This document shows, in pieces, positions 8,081 through 16,418 of a stretch of DNA of 31,378 bases. Each line of letters starts with the position of its first letter. Position 1 is the first letter of the stretch. This DNA comes from Burkholderiales bacterium (lineage in GTDB: Bacteria > Pseudomonadota > Gammaproteobacteria > Burkholderiales > Burkholderiaceae_C), in contig SXSX01000036.1 in NCBI GenBank assembly GCA_005793295.1, positions 1 to 31,378 on the forward strand, read 5' to 3'. The notes under the pieces were generated by a model. The model searched no databases. It was not told the DNA's origin and saw only the letters and a list, made by a program, of their open reading frames with translations. The position numbers and the translations under genes were made by a program.

Positions 8081-9115
8081 ATGTTTTACCGCCGTTTGTT
8101 TAAATCGAGTGCTGCTATCGCTGTGACCTTGGTTGCGTGCTCATCTTGGGCTCAATTGACCCCAATTAAGTTTCAATTGGACTGGCGATTTGAAGGGCCT
8201 GCGGCAATGTTTTTGGTACCTGTTGCAAAAGGATATTTCAAAGACGCGAAAGTGGATGTCACAGTGGATGCAGGAAATGGCTCTGGGGGAGCTGTCACCC
8301 GCGTAGCCTCTGGTTCTTACGATATGGGTTTTGCTGATTTGGCAGCACTCATGGAGTTTCATGCCAATAACCCTGACGCTCCGAATAAACCCGTCGCTGT
8401 AATGATGGTTTACAACAATACGCCGGCATCGGTGATGGCTTTAAAAAAATCCGGGATCAAAAAACCGACCGATCTATCGGGTAAAAAATTGGGAGCCCCT
8501 GTATTTGATGCTGGTCGGCGCGCATTCCCCATTTTTGCCAAAGCCAACAATGTAGATAACGTTGCTTGGACAGCCATGGATCCCCCGTTGCGGGAAACCA
8601 TGCTGGTTCGTGGTGATGTGGACGCCATTACGGGCTTTACTTTTACATCGTTGCTGAATATCGAAGCGCGTGGTGTTAAGGCTGAAGATGTTGTGGTGTT
8701 GCCTTATGCTGATTTTGGAGTCAAGCTTTACGGTAACGCCATCATCGCCTCACCGAAATTGATAAAAGAAAATCCAGCGGCGATCAAAGCCTTTTTATTA
8801 GCATTCTCTAAAGGAATGAAGGACGTAATCACCAATCCTGCGGCTTCCATTGAAACGGTTAAAGCGCGTGACGGAATCATCAATACCGCTTTAGAAACGC
8901 GCCGTCTCCAACTGGCAATTGATACGGTGATCAATAGTCCTGATGCTCGCGCTGAAGGCTTTGGTCAAGTAAAAGGCCCACGCCTATCGTTAATGGCATC
9001 TCAGGTTTCTGATGCTTTCACTACAAAAACGCGGGTGAAAGCAGATGAGGTTTGGAATGGTTCTTTCTTGCCAGCGGCGAAAGACCTTGACGTTCTCCCT
9101 AAGAGTAAAAAATAA
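8081..9115 (+). CDS. ABC importer substrate-binding protein (NMT1/TauA family)
   Basis: A 344-residue periplasmic binding protein of the NMT1/THI5-like family, whose members feed taurine, sulfonate, nitrate or thiamine/riboflavin-precursor importers. The mature part begins with FQLDWRFEGPAAMFLVPVAKGYF, and GNGSGGAVTRVASGSYDMGFADLAAL is the ligand-site region typical of the group. The signal peptide can be read two ways: a lipobox LVAC (17-20) or a type I site after SSWA (24). The ATG at 8081 has GGGA six bases upstream; a TTG at 8069 is in frame but less likely. The permease and ATPase genes follow in the same direction. The ligand is not identifiable. Base composition is AT-rich for this window. 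Confidence 0.85.
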   Translation: MFYRRLFKSSAAIAVTLVACSSWAQLTPIKFQLDWRFEGPAAMFLVPVAKGYFKDAKVDVTVDAGNGSGGAVTRVASGSYDMGFADLAALMEFHANNPDAPNKPVAVMMVYNNTPASVMALKKSGIKKPTDLSGKKLGAPVFDAGRRAFPIFAKANNVDNVAWTAMDPPLRETMLVRGDVDAITGFTFTSLLNIEARGVKAEDVVVLPYADFGVKLYGNAIIASPKLIKENPAAIKAFLLAFSKGMKDVITNPAASIETVKARDGIINTALETRRLQLAIDTVINSPDARAEGFGQVKGPRLSLMASQVSDAFTTKTRVKADEVWNGSFLPAAKDLDVLPKSKK

Positions 9116-9136
9116 CCCCCTCACTGATTGCTTAGG

Positions 9137-9964
9137 ATGACCGATTCTTCTGATTACTTCGTTGAGTTTCAAAATGTTTGGCTGGCTTACAACGAGGAGT
9201 TACTTAAGCAAAATATTTATGCAGTTGAGGACATCAACCTTCAAGTGAAACAAGGCGAGTTCATTGCGATTGTTGGTCCTTCCGGGTGTGGAAAATCTAC
9301 TTTTATGAAGCTCACCACTGGGTTGAAAAAACCCAGCAAAGGCTCCATCACCGTGGATGGACAAACCGTCACAGGACCTTTGAAAATTAGCGGCATGGCT
9401 TTTCAAGCGTCATCGCTTTTGCCATGGAGAACGACGCTTGATAACGTCTTGCTTCCTTTAGAAATTGTTGAACCGTTTCGATCGAATTTCAAAGCAAAAA
9501 AGGCCGAATACGAAGCACGTGCAATTAAACTTTTGGCTGCGGTTGGTTTGGCGGGATATGAACGCAAGTTTCCTTGGGAACTCTCAGGAGGAATGCAGCA
9601 GCGTGCCAGTATTTGCCGCGCTTTAATTCATGAACCCAAGATGCTTTTACTTGACGAGCCCTTTGGCGCTTTGGACGCTTTTACGCGTGAAGAACTTTGG
9701 TGTACTTTGCGTGACTTATGGACTGAGCAACAGTTTAATGTGATTCTGGTAACCCATGATTTGCGCGAGTCAGTTTTTTTGGCTGATACGGTGTACGTAA
9801 TGTCTAAAAGTCCCGGGCGATTCGTTGTTAAGCGCGAGATTGATTTGCCCCGCCCCCGTGAGTTAGATGTGACCTACACGCCAGAATTTAGCCATATCGT
9901 TCAAGAATTACGTGGCCATATCGGTGCAATTCGCACTACGACATCTCCTATACCTTCAAAATAA
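9137..9964 (+). CDS. ABC importer ATPase (TauB/SsuB type)
   Basis: A 275-residue cytoplasmic ATPase for the importer encoded on both sides. It has Walker A GPSGCGKST (47-55), Q-loop FQASSLLPWRT, signature LSGGMQQ (149-155), Walker B LLLDEP with Asp173 and Glu174, and H-loop LVTHDLRES. FQ..SLLPW and the DLRESVFLAD region are typical of nitrate/sulfonate/taurine ATPases. The ATG at 9137 was chosen; a TTG at 9128 is in frame. It begins 21 bases after the binding-protein gene and ends five bases before the permease gene, so the three form one operon. Confidence 0.9.
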   Translation: MTDSSDYFVEFQNVWLAYNEELLKQNIYAVEDINLQVKQGEFIAIVGPSGCGKSTFMKLTTGLKKPSKGSITVDGQTVTGPLKISGMAFQASSLLPWRTTLDNVLLPLEIVEPFRSNFKAKKAEYEARAIKLLAAVGLAGYERKFPWELSGGMQQRASICRALIHEPKMLLLDEPFGALDAFTREELWCTLRDLWTEQQFNVILVTHDLRESVFLADTVYVMSKSPGRFVVKREIDLPRPRELDVTYTPEFSHIVQELRGHIGAIRTTTSPIPSK

Positions 9965-9969
9965 TCGCT

Positions 9970-10737
9970 ATGAAGCAACAACAATTAGAACGCTGGTCGC
10001 CTTGGGTTTTGCTCATTGTCACCTTGGGTTTTTGGCAAGCGGTTTGTACCCTTTTCAGTGTCTCTGAATTTATTTTTCCTAGCCCTTTGAGAATTTGGCA
10101 ACAAATGGTGGAATACCGCGATGTGATCGCGGGTCATGCGTGGCGGACTTTTTGGGTCACGATGGTGGGCTTTGGAATTGCGATCGTAGTAGGGGTTTTA
10201 CTGGGTTTTGTGATCGGTAGTTCGCGCTTGGCTTACGCTGCCGTTTACCCCTTGATGACCGGTTTTAACGCGCTTCCTAAAGCAGCTTTCGTTCCGATTT
10301 TGGTGGTTTGGTTTGGTATTGGGGCCGGGCCTGCTATTTTGACTGCATTCCTGATTAGTTTCTTTCCCATCATGGTCAACATCGCCACTGGCCTTGCAAC
10401 CCTCGAGCCCGAGTTGGAGGATGTACTACGCGTCTTGGGTGCAAAACGATGGGATGTTTTGGTGAAAGTGGGCTTGCCCCGTTCTATGCCCTATTTTTAC
10501 GGTTCCCTCAAGGTTGCCATTACATTGGCTTTCGTAGGGACAACGGTGTCAGAGATGACCGCTGCCAATGAAGGTATTGGTTATTTATTGATCTCAGCAG
10601 GCTCCGCTATGCAAATGGGATTGGCATTTGCGGGATTGGTCGTAGTGGGTGCGATGGCAATGGTGATGTATGAGTTCTTTAGCCTGATTGAAAATCACAC
10701 CACAGCGTGGGCGCATCGGGGTTCTCAAGCCCATTAA
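9970..10737 (+). CDS. ABC importer permease (TauC/SsuC type)
   Basis: A 255-residue inner-membrane permease with about six hydrophobic segments. The cytoplasmic coupling loop reads LEPELEDVLRVLGAKRWDVLVKVGLP, an EAA-type loop of binding-protein-dependent permeases. PSPLRIWQQM near the N-terminus and ALPKAAFVPILVVWFGIG are recurrent in the nitrate/sulfonate/taurine group. It is the last gene of the three-gene importer and converges on tolA; a 125-base gap with a strong inverted repeat separates them. The substrate is unknown. Confidence 0.9.
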   Translation: MKQQQLERWSPWVLLIVTLGFWQAVCTLFSVSEFIFPSPLRIWQQMVEYRDVIAGHAWRTFWVTMVGFGIAIVVGVLLGFVIGSSRLAYAAVYPLMTGFNALPKAAFVPILVVWFGIGAGPAILTAFLISFFPIMVNIATGLATLEPELEDVLRVLGAKRWDVLVKVGLPRSMPYFYGSLKVAITLAFVGTTVSEMTAANEGIGYLLISAGSAMQMGLAFAGLVVVGAMAMVMYEFFSLIENHTTAWAHRGSQAH

Positions 10738-10755
10738 ACAGTTTTTCACCTGACG

Positions 10756-10783
10756 GATTCAAAAGGTATACACCTATTGAATC
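10756..10783. repeat. 28-base near-palindrome between converging genes
   Basis: Outer arms GATTCAA (10756-10762) and TTGAATC (10777-10783) are perfect. After one mismatch the stem continues as AGGT/ACCT around the four-base loop ATAC. As RNA this is a 12-position stem with a single mismatch on either strand. It sits between the permease and tolA stops. A bidirectional terminator would fit the position, but neither side has a T-run, so a protein-binding site is also possible. Confidence 0.5.
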
Positions 10784-10862
10784 GGTTCTAGGCACTGCCC
10801 CGTGACGTGACGTTGTGTCCTTTATTTGCAGCATCGAAAACCACGCAGCCACAAATAATGGC

Positions 10863-11777
10863 TTACCGCGCCTTCGGTCCAAGCGCGATCGTCATCGGGG
10901 AGGGCACCCGCCCATTGTCATCGCGCGGTAGCCGTATCGTTTTGTAGATGGCGTTGAGGGCCACTTCATCCCAATAGCTGTCGCCACTTTTTTTGCGAAG
11001 TTTGACGCTCAAAATAGTTCCGCTCGCATCGCAATAGACATCGTATTCGACGGACGGGTTGCCAGCTATTTCCTTATTTGGGGTAATGTGGGGACGAATA
11101 GCGGCCTGAATTTTCCCGCCGTAATTGGCGCCGGGCCCCGAACTCTGGGTCGCATTTCCTGTGGCTGTGGGTTCGCCATTTCCGGTTGTGCTTCCTGCTA
11201 AGCGCAGGGCGCGTTCTTTGGCTTCTTTCAGCCGCGCTGCGCTTTTCTTTTCTTCGGCCTTGGTCAGGGCTTCCGTTTTTTGTTTCTCAGCCGCGTCTTC
11301 TTTGCGTTGGGTCGCTTTGAGTTTTTCGGCTTTTGCGAGGTCTTCCTTGCGCTTTTCAGCTTTTATTTTTTCTTCTTTGAGCTTGAGTTCTTTCAGTTTG
11401 AGCTCTTTTTCTAAGCGCGCTTGTTCTTGTTTTTTTTCATTTTCGCGTTGGGCCTTTTGTTGGGCCAAAACGATATCCGCGTTGGTCTTTACCTCAGGCG
11501 CTGGAGGCGGAGGTGGGGGAGCGAGCTCCGGCTTTTTACTGATGGGCAGCAGGGTTTCAGTTTCTGGTGGAAGAGCGGGTTCGGGCGGGGCCGCTTCAAC
11601 GGGCAGGGCGGACCACAGTTCGGCTTGAAAGCTTGCGGGCTCGAGTGCCGCTTGGTGCCATTGCACGCCCAAGGAAAGCGCAATAACTAAAAACACATGC
11701 GCAATCAAAGCGAGGCTAACCGCCCGTCCAAATCCGGGAACGGGTGGTGGAGTAAATTCTTTGTAGGCCAGAGCCAT
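10863..11777 (-). CDS. tolA: Cell-envelope protein TolA
   Basis: A 304-residue TolA/TonB-like protein that links the TolQ-TolR motor to the outer membrane. A membrane anchor lies at about residues 17-37 (SLALIAHVFLVIALSLGVQW), then a proline-rich stretch, then a long Lys/Glu/Ala coiled-coil with near-tandem KELKLKELKLKEE units at about 115-190. The C-terminal ~85 residues are the globular TonB_C/TolA domain (GGKIQAAIRPHI, YDVYCDASGTI). The start is ATG at 11775-11777, seven bases after the tolR stop. Position and composition identify it as TolA although this family is poorly conserved. Unusually, tolB and pal do not follow. Confidence 0.88.
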   Translation of the reverse strand: MALAYKEFTPPPVPGFGRAVSLALIAHVFLVIALSLGVQWHQAALEPASFQAELWSALPVEAAPPEPALPPETETLLPISKKPELAPPPPPPAPEVKTNADIVLAQQKAQRENEKKQEQARLEKELKLKELKLKEEKIKAEKRKEDLAKAEKLKATQRKEDAAEKQKTEALTKAEEKKSAARLKEAKERALRLAGSTTGNGEPTATGNATQSSGPGANYGGKIQAAIRPHITPNKEIAGNPSVEYDVYCDASGTILSVKLRKKSGDSYWDEVALNAIYKTIRLPRDDNGRVPSPMTIALGPKAR

Positions 11778-11784
11778 GTTTGAA

Positions 11785-12222
11785 TTAATTCACCAATTGA
11801 ACCGACAAGCCCACGCGGGCAATCCCTGCGCGTTGCAAGGTGTCCATGACCTTGACCACGCTTTCGTACTTGACCGTTTTGTCCGCGCTGATCACCACGG
11901 CGGTGTTGGGGACTTCAGCGCCAGTGGATGATTTTTTCTGCGCTTGCTGGACTTTTTCAGCCAAACTGGACAGCGTCACGGGCGTGCTGTTTTCCTTGAC
12001 CTTCATTTCTAAGGCATCATTTTTACCAAGAATGATTTGGATGACGACATCGGGTTGTTTGGCGGCTTTGCCGATGCTGGGCAAATCAATCATGCTGGGG
12101 CTTATCAAGGGCGCGGTGACCATGAAAATAATCAAAAGCACGAGCATCACGTCAATGAACGGAACCATATTGGGCTCACTGATCGTGCGACGGCCGCGGC
12201 CACGGGAACTTACTGCAGGCAT
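11785..12222 (-). CDS. tolR: Tol-Pal motor protein TolR (ExbD family)
   Basis: A 145-residue ExbD/TolR protein. A single membrane helix near the N-terminus (MVPFIDVMLVLLIIFMVTAPLI) carries the conserved Asp24, which in this family takes part in proton flow with TolQ. The rest is a periplasmic domain (VVISADKTVKYESVVKVMDTL). It lies 33 bases downstream of tolQ and seven upstream of tolA, the standard tolQRA order. Confidence 0.93.
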   Translation of the reverse strand: MPAVSSRGRGRRTISEPNMVPFIDVMLVLLIIFMVTAPLISPSMIDLPSIGKAAKQPDVVIQIILGKNDALEMKVKENSTPVTLSSLAEKVQQAQKKSSTGAEVPNTAVVISADKTVKYESVVKVMDTLQRAGIARVGLSVQLVN

Positions 12223-12255
12223 AGTTCAGTCCTTTGCATCAAAGTGCGAAAGCCA

Positions 12256-12954
12256 TTAGCGCGGCGCGGCGGGGTTGACTTGGGCGCTGACGTTGCGCTG
12301 CAAGATATTAGAAAATTCTTCAATGAAGGTTTCTTGTTGAATCGATATGCGGTCAATTTCTCGTGCAAAGCGGTTGTAGGCAATGACGGCAGGAATGGCT
12401 GCGAAAAGTCCAATCGCGGTGGCTACCAAGGCCTCAGCGATGCCTGGGGCAACGGTGGCGAGGGTGACTTGTTGTAGAGATGCCAGTCCGGTAAACGCAT
12501 GCATGATGCCCCACACCGTCCCAAACAATCCGACATACGGCGACACGGAGCCGACCGATGCGAGAAACGAGAGATTGCTCTCAACCACATCCATCTCTCG
12601 TTGAAAGCTCGCTCGCATCGCGCGGCGAGCGCCGTCCATCATCATGCCCACATCGGTCACGCGGCGCTCCCGCAGTTTTTGAAATTCCCGCATGCCACTG
12701 GCAAAAATTCGTTCCATCGGGCCTGAGTTCTGGGACTTGGCAGCGGCTGAGGTTAACAATTCATTGAGACTTGCCCCCGACCAAAATTCTTTCTCGAAGC
12801 TTTCGTTTTGGGTTTTAACCCGCGCAATAGCAAACAATTTTCTAAAGATCGCAGACCAACTGGCAATCGATACGATCATCAGCAGCAGCATGACGATTTG
12901 GACCACCAAGCTGGCGTGTAGAACGAGTTGAAGGATGTCGAGATCTTGGTTCAT
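12256..12954 (-). CDS. tolQ: Tol-Pal motor protein TolQ (ExbB family)
   Basis: A 232-residue MotA/TolQ/ExbB proton-channel protein with three hydrophobic helices: about 10-37, about 135-157 (YVGLFGTVWGIMHAFTGL), and about 172-196 (GIAEALVATAIGLFAAIPAVIAYN). The second and third helices hold the residues that face TolR Asp24. TolQRA uses the proton gradient to drive outer-membrane constriction at division. It follows the aminotransferase gene by 23 bases on the same strand. Confidence 0.94.
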   Translation of the reverse strand: MNQDLDILQLVLHASLVVQIVMLLLMIVSIASWSAIFRKLFAIARVKTQNESFEKEFWSGASLNELLTSAAAKSQNSGPMERIFASGMREFQKLRERRVTDVGMMMDGARRAMRASFQREMDVVESNLSFLASVGSVSPYVGLFGTVWGIMHAFTGLASLQQVTLATVAPGIAEALVATAIGLFAAIPAVIAYNRFAREIDRISIQQETFIEEFSNILQRNVSAQVNPAAPR

Positions 12955-12977
12955 AGTGAGACTCAGTGGGTATGGGC

Positions 12978-14162
12978 TTAGGCCAGTAAGCGTTGAAGGC
13001 GGTTCACAGCAGTATGCAATTGTTCCATTGAACTGGCGGTAGAAAAGCGAACAAATTGCGGCGTTAAGGCGTGTCCAAAGTCACGGCCTGGGGTGATCGC
13101 TACATGGGCTTGTTCCATCACAGCAAAAGAAAAATCCCAACTGTCTTTGAGGCCCAGTTTGGCGCAGGCTTTCGAGCAATCGGCCCACGCATAGAACGCA
13201 CCGTCTGGCATGACAGGAACATCCAGCCCTAATTCGTTGAGGGCAGGAACAAAGTAGTCGCGGCGCGCTTTGAACTCCTGACGCCGCGCCTCGTAAAGCG
13301 CGATGCTTTCAGCGTCAAAGCTGGCGAGAGCTGCGTGTTGTGCAATCGTACTCGGGCAAATAAACAGGTTTTGTGCAAGACGCTCAATAACGGGAACCAA
13401 GGCCTCGGGTACCACCATCCAACCCAAGCGCCAGCCTGTCATGTTGAAGTACTTGCTAAAGCTGTTGATACTGATCACGGAGTCGTCGATGGCCAATGCC
13501 GTTTGACCAAAATGCGCATCAAAACTCAGAGGCAGGTAAATCTCATCGACCAAAGTGATCCCGCCTTGGGATTGGACGAATTGGTGGATTTGACGCAACT
13601 CGGTCGGATCGATCGAGCTTCCCGTGGGATTCGAGGGAGACGCAAGCAAGACGCCGCGAGATTTCGGCCCCCAAGCATCACGAATTTGTTGCGCACTGGG
13701 TTGAAAGCGAGTCTCAGCGCTTGTGGGAAGGAGAACCGCTTGGCCCTCAGCGGCACTTACAAAATGGCGGTTGCAAGGGTAGCTCGGGTCGGGCATCAAG
13801 ATTTCATCACCCGACTCAATCAAGGCCAAGCACGCCAATTGCAAGGCGGCTGACGCGCCTGCAGTCACGACGATGCAACTGGCCTGAATATTCAGTCCAA
13901 AACGCGTTTGGTACCAGTCGCTGATGCGCTCGCGTAACGCGGGCAGGCCAGTAGCGGGTGTGTACTGGCTCAGGCCTTTGGAGATCGCCCGTTGGGCCGC
14001 TTCTTGAACAAGTGGCGGCGCAGTGAAATCGGGCTCGCCGATGTTCAGAAAAACCATCGGTTCCAAGGTGTGCTCAAGAGATTGGGCGAGTTTGGCGGCG
14101 GCCTTGGCCACCTCCATCACGTAAAACGGTTCAATTTTTTCAGCGCGGCTAGAGATTTTCAT
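12978..14162 (-). CDS. Class I/II pyridoxal-phosphate aminotransferase
   Basis: A 394-residue fold-type I aminotransferase of the aspartate aminotransferase-like group. Visible features are NIGEPDF (40-46), the cofactor-cradling TAGASAAL (100-107), SPSNPTGS with Asn178, LVDEIYL with Asp205, and SINSFSKYFNMTGWRLGW with the Schiff-base Lys237. It starts at ATG 14160-14162, 14 bases after nusB. In Burkholderiales this gene commonly sits between nusB and tolQ, but its substrate is not clear from sequence; alanine/glutamate or aspartate transamination are possibilities. Confidence 0.9.
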   Translation of the reverse strand: MKISSRAEKIEPFYVMEVAKAAAKLAQSLEHTLEPMVFLNIGEPDFTAPPLVQEAAQRAISKGLSQYTPATGLPALRERISDWYQTRFGLNIQASCIVVTAGASAALQLACLALIESGDEILMPDPSYPCNRHFVSAAEGQAVLLPTSAETRFQPSAQQIRDAWGPKSRGVLLASPSNPTGSSIDPTELRQIHQFVQSQGGITLVDEIYLPLSFDAHFGQTALAIDDSVISINSFSKYFNMTGWRLGWMVVPEALVPVIERLAQNLFICPSTIAQHAALASFDAESIALYEARRQEFKARRDYFVPALNELGLDVPVMPDGAFYAWADCSKACAKLGLKDSWDFSFAVMEQAHVAITPGRDFGHALTPQFVRFSTASSMEQLHTAVNRLQRLLA

Positions 14163-14176
14163 GGCCTTGGTGCGCC

Positions 14177-14713
14177 TTAGTTGGAATCGTTTTTGGCCCG
14201 ATCTGCCTGTACTTCACGGGCGCGCAGTTCGGGCGCTAAGCCGTTAAGCACGGCGTTGACATACTTGTGCCCATCGGTTCCACCAAACTCTTTGGCAAGC
14301 TCGACGCACTCATTGAGCACAACGCGCCATGGCACATTAGGGCAGTGCTGCATTTCATAAACCCCAATCCACATCACGGCGTGTTCGATCGGAGAAATTT
14401 CTTTCATCGGGCGGTCTAAGCGTGTAAGGATCAGGCTATCGAGTTGGGCAGCGTGTTCAACGCAACCGTGCAACAGAGTATCAAAGTGGACTGAGTCGGC
14501 TTTTGCAAACCCCGCCAGATCGCGGGTAAAAACATCGATGTCAGTGACACTGTTTTTGCCAACCATGCTTTGGTAAAGCGCTTGAACGGCAAACTCGCGG
14601 GCGCGGCTGCGGTCGTTTTTGCTGCCTGCTTTTCGAGCCCCAGTGCTGGTCACACCCGTTCGGGGCTGGCGCGGAGGGCGCTTGGGTGTGGTCGGGGCTT
14701 GGTAGTCACTCAT
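14177..14713 (-). CDS. nusB: Transcription antitermination factor NusB
   Basis: A 178-residue NusB, an RNA-binding protein that joins NusE/S10 in antitermination on rRNA operons. The fold begins with RAREFAVQALYQSM and ends with VLNECVELAKEFGGTDGHKYVNAVLNG, both conserved. A basic, proline-rich extension of ~35 residues precedes the core (PKRPPRQPRTG), as in several betaproteobacterial NusB. Its ATG shares one base with the ribH stop (TAATG), so it is translationally coupled to ribH. Confidence 0.96.
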   Translation of the reverse strand: MSDYQAPTTPKRPPRQPRTGVTSTGARKAGSKNDRSRAREFAVQALYQSMVGKNSVTDIDVFTRDLAGFAKADSVHFDTLLHGCVEHAAQLDSLILTRLDRPMKEISPIEHAVMWIGVYEMQHCPNVPWRVVLNECVELAKEFGGTDGHKYVNAVLNGLAPELRAREVQADRAKNDSN

Positions 14714-15186
14714 TAAATAGATTCCAAAAGGTTCGCCATTTCGACAGCAACACGCGCTGCGTCGCGCCCTTTTTCAACTTGCCTGGCGATCGCTTGCGGC
14801 AGATCCTCGGTGGTCAAAATCACATTGGCAATAGGAATTTGGTAGTCCAACGCGATGCGGGTTACACCTGCTGCGGATTCATTGGCGACCAGCTCAAAGT
14901 GGTAAGTTTCACCGCGAATAATGCATCCCAAAGCAATCAAGGCGTCATATTTGGATTTTTCTGCCATCGTCTGTAACGCAATCGCAACCTCGAGGGCTCC
15001 TGGGACGGTGATGTGGTGAACGTCTTTGTCTGCGACGCCCAGGTCACGCAGTTCTTGCTTGCAGGCCAAAGCCAAGGCATCGGTAATGCCTGCGTTAAAC
15101 CGGGCTTGCACAATGCCAATGCAGAGTTTTTTTCCGTCCATGCGCGAATCGCTGGAATTTACGCTGCCTTTGTCTGCGCCAAACAT
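14713..15186 (-). CDS. ribH: 6,7-dimethyl-8-ribityllumazine synthase
   Basis: A 157-residue lumazine synthase, which condenses 5-amino-6-ribitylaminouracil with 3,4-dihydroxy-2-butanone 4-phosphate, the penultimate step of riboflavin synthesis. Landmarks are ARFN (substrate pocket), VPGALEVAIAL, and GCIIRGETYHFELVANES, with the conserved catalytic His in the last. Length is normal for the family. It follows ribBX after 30 bases and overlaps nusB by one base. Confidence 0.97.
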   Translation of the reverse strand: MFGADKGSVNSSDSRMDGKKLCIGIVQARFNAGITDALALACKQELRDLGVADKDVHHITVPGALEVAIALQTMAEKSKYDALIALGCIIRGETYHFELVANESAAGVTRIALDYQIPIANVILTTEDLPQAIARQVEKGRDAARVAVEMANLLESI

Positions 15187-15216
15187 GGTGAAATCTTTCT
15201 GAGTGAAGTTTGAAAA

Positions 15217-16350
15217 TTAACCGTTGGTACTGACGTAGCCCACGGTTTCTAAACCGTAGCCCGCCATGCTTGGCATGCGTCTGGGGCTTCCCATGAGGCG
15301 CATCTTCTGGACGCCGCATTGGCGCAAAATTTGGGCTCCCACGCCATAAGTCCGCAGGTCCATACGGCCTTTCTCGGGTGCTTGTGAGGGGCGAGCAATC
15401 CCTTCAAACTGTTCTAACAATTGCGCACCGCTTTCGCCGCAATTGAGCAAGACCACGACGCCTTTGCCTTCTTTGGCAACATGGCTTAAAGCAGCATCTA
15501 AGCTCCAAGAGTGCAGCGTTCGTCCGACTTCTAACGCATCTAAGACCGATAGCGGTTCGTGAACCCGCGCCGATACCACCTCGTCTGCCGCCCATTCGCC
15601 TTTAACTAACGCCAAATGAACCCCGTGGCCGGTGGTGTCTTGAAAGGCGTGCGCAGTGAATTCACCAAACGCAGTTTTGAGTGGACGCGTGCCTTTTTTC
15701 TCTATCAAGGATTCCACACGGCTGCGGTGTTCGATCAAATCTGCGATGGTTCCGATCTTGAGTCCGTGCTCAGCGGCGAAGACTTGCAAATCAGGAAGGC
15801 GCGCCATGGTGCCGTCGTCTTTCATGATTTCGCAAATCACTGCGGAGGGCGTGCAACCCGCCATGGCCGCTAAATCACAGCCGGCTTCGGTGTGGCCGGC
15901 ACGCATTAAAACGCCGCCGTCGACGGACTGCAAGGGAAAAATATGGCCGGGCTGAACCAGGTCTTTGGCAACGGCATTTTTGGCAACCGCCGCCTGCACC
16001 GTGCGGGCGCGGTCAGCTGCTGAAATCCCGGTGGTGACGCCTTCAGCGGCCTCAATGGAGACTGTAAATGCGGTTTCGAGTTTGGTGCCGTTGCGCGCGA
16101 CCATGGGCGGCAGTTTGAGGCGCTCGCATCGCTCGCGGGTGAGCGTGAGGCAGATCAAGCCGCGTCCAAAACGGGCCATGAAGTTAATCGCTTCGGGCGT
16201 GACATGGTCGGACGCCAAAATCAGGTCGCCTTCATTTTCGCGGTCCTCTTCGTCCACCAGAATCACCATTTTTCCCGCCCGTATGTCTTCCACAATGGTT
16301 TCAACGGGGGATATAGCAACGAGATGGGTTGGGGCGGTGGATACTGTCAT
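15217..16350 (-). CDS. ribBX: DHBP synthase with degenerate GTP cyclohydrolase II domain (RibBX)
   Basis: A 377-residue protein. Residues 1-210 are a complete 3,4-dihydroxy-2-butanone 4-phosphate synthase (acidic loop DEEDREN at 33-39, RAGHTEA around His153), converting ribulose 5-phosphate to the four-carbon riboflavin precursor. Residues ~220-377 align with GTP cyclohydrolase II only in outline (RTYGVGAQIL, GYGLE). Where active enzymes have HSECLTGD and the CDC zinc ligands, this protein has ARVHEPLSVLDALEVGRTLHSW with no cysteine. This matches the RibBX variant described in Proteobacteria, so GTP cyclohydrolase II activity is not expected. The ATG at 16350 is preferred; the frame extends upstream to 16443 but would overlap hslR. 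No FMN riboswitch is visible in the 68-base gap upstream. Confidence 0.93.
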   Translation of the reverse strand: MTVSTAPTHLVAISPVETIVEDIRAGKMVILVDEEDRENEGDLILASDHVTPEAINFMARFGRGLICLTLTRERCERLKLPPMVARNGTKLETAFTVSIEAAEGVTTGISAADRARTVQAAVAKNAVAKDLVQPGHIFPLQSVDGGVLMRAGHTEAGCDLAAMAGCTPSAVICEIMKDDGTMARLPDLQVFAAEHGLKIGTIADLIEHRSRVESLIEKKGTRPLKTAFGEFTAHAFQDTTGHGVHLALVKGEWAADEVVSARVHEPLSVLDALEVGRTLHSWSLDAALSHVAKEGKGVVVLLNCGESGAQLLEQFEGIARPSQAPEKGRMDLRTYGVGAQILRQCGVQKMRLMGSPRRMPSMAGYGLETVGYVSTNG

Positions 16351-16418
16351 CGACGACTTTCGAATAAGGGGCGCTTTAACTAGCCTTATATTATCGCCGC
16401 AATAGGATTTTGACTCGT

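Noticed and set aside
11125..11628. Long plus-strand frame rich in Ser, Ala and Phe
   Set aside because: It lies fully opposite the Lys/Glu-rich coiled coil of tolA; the composition is what antisense of such codons gives, and it has no family motif.
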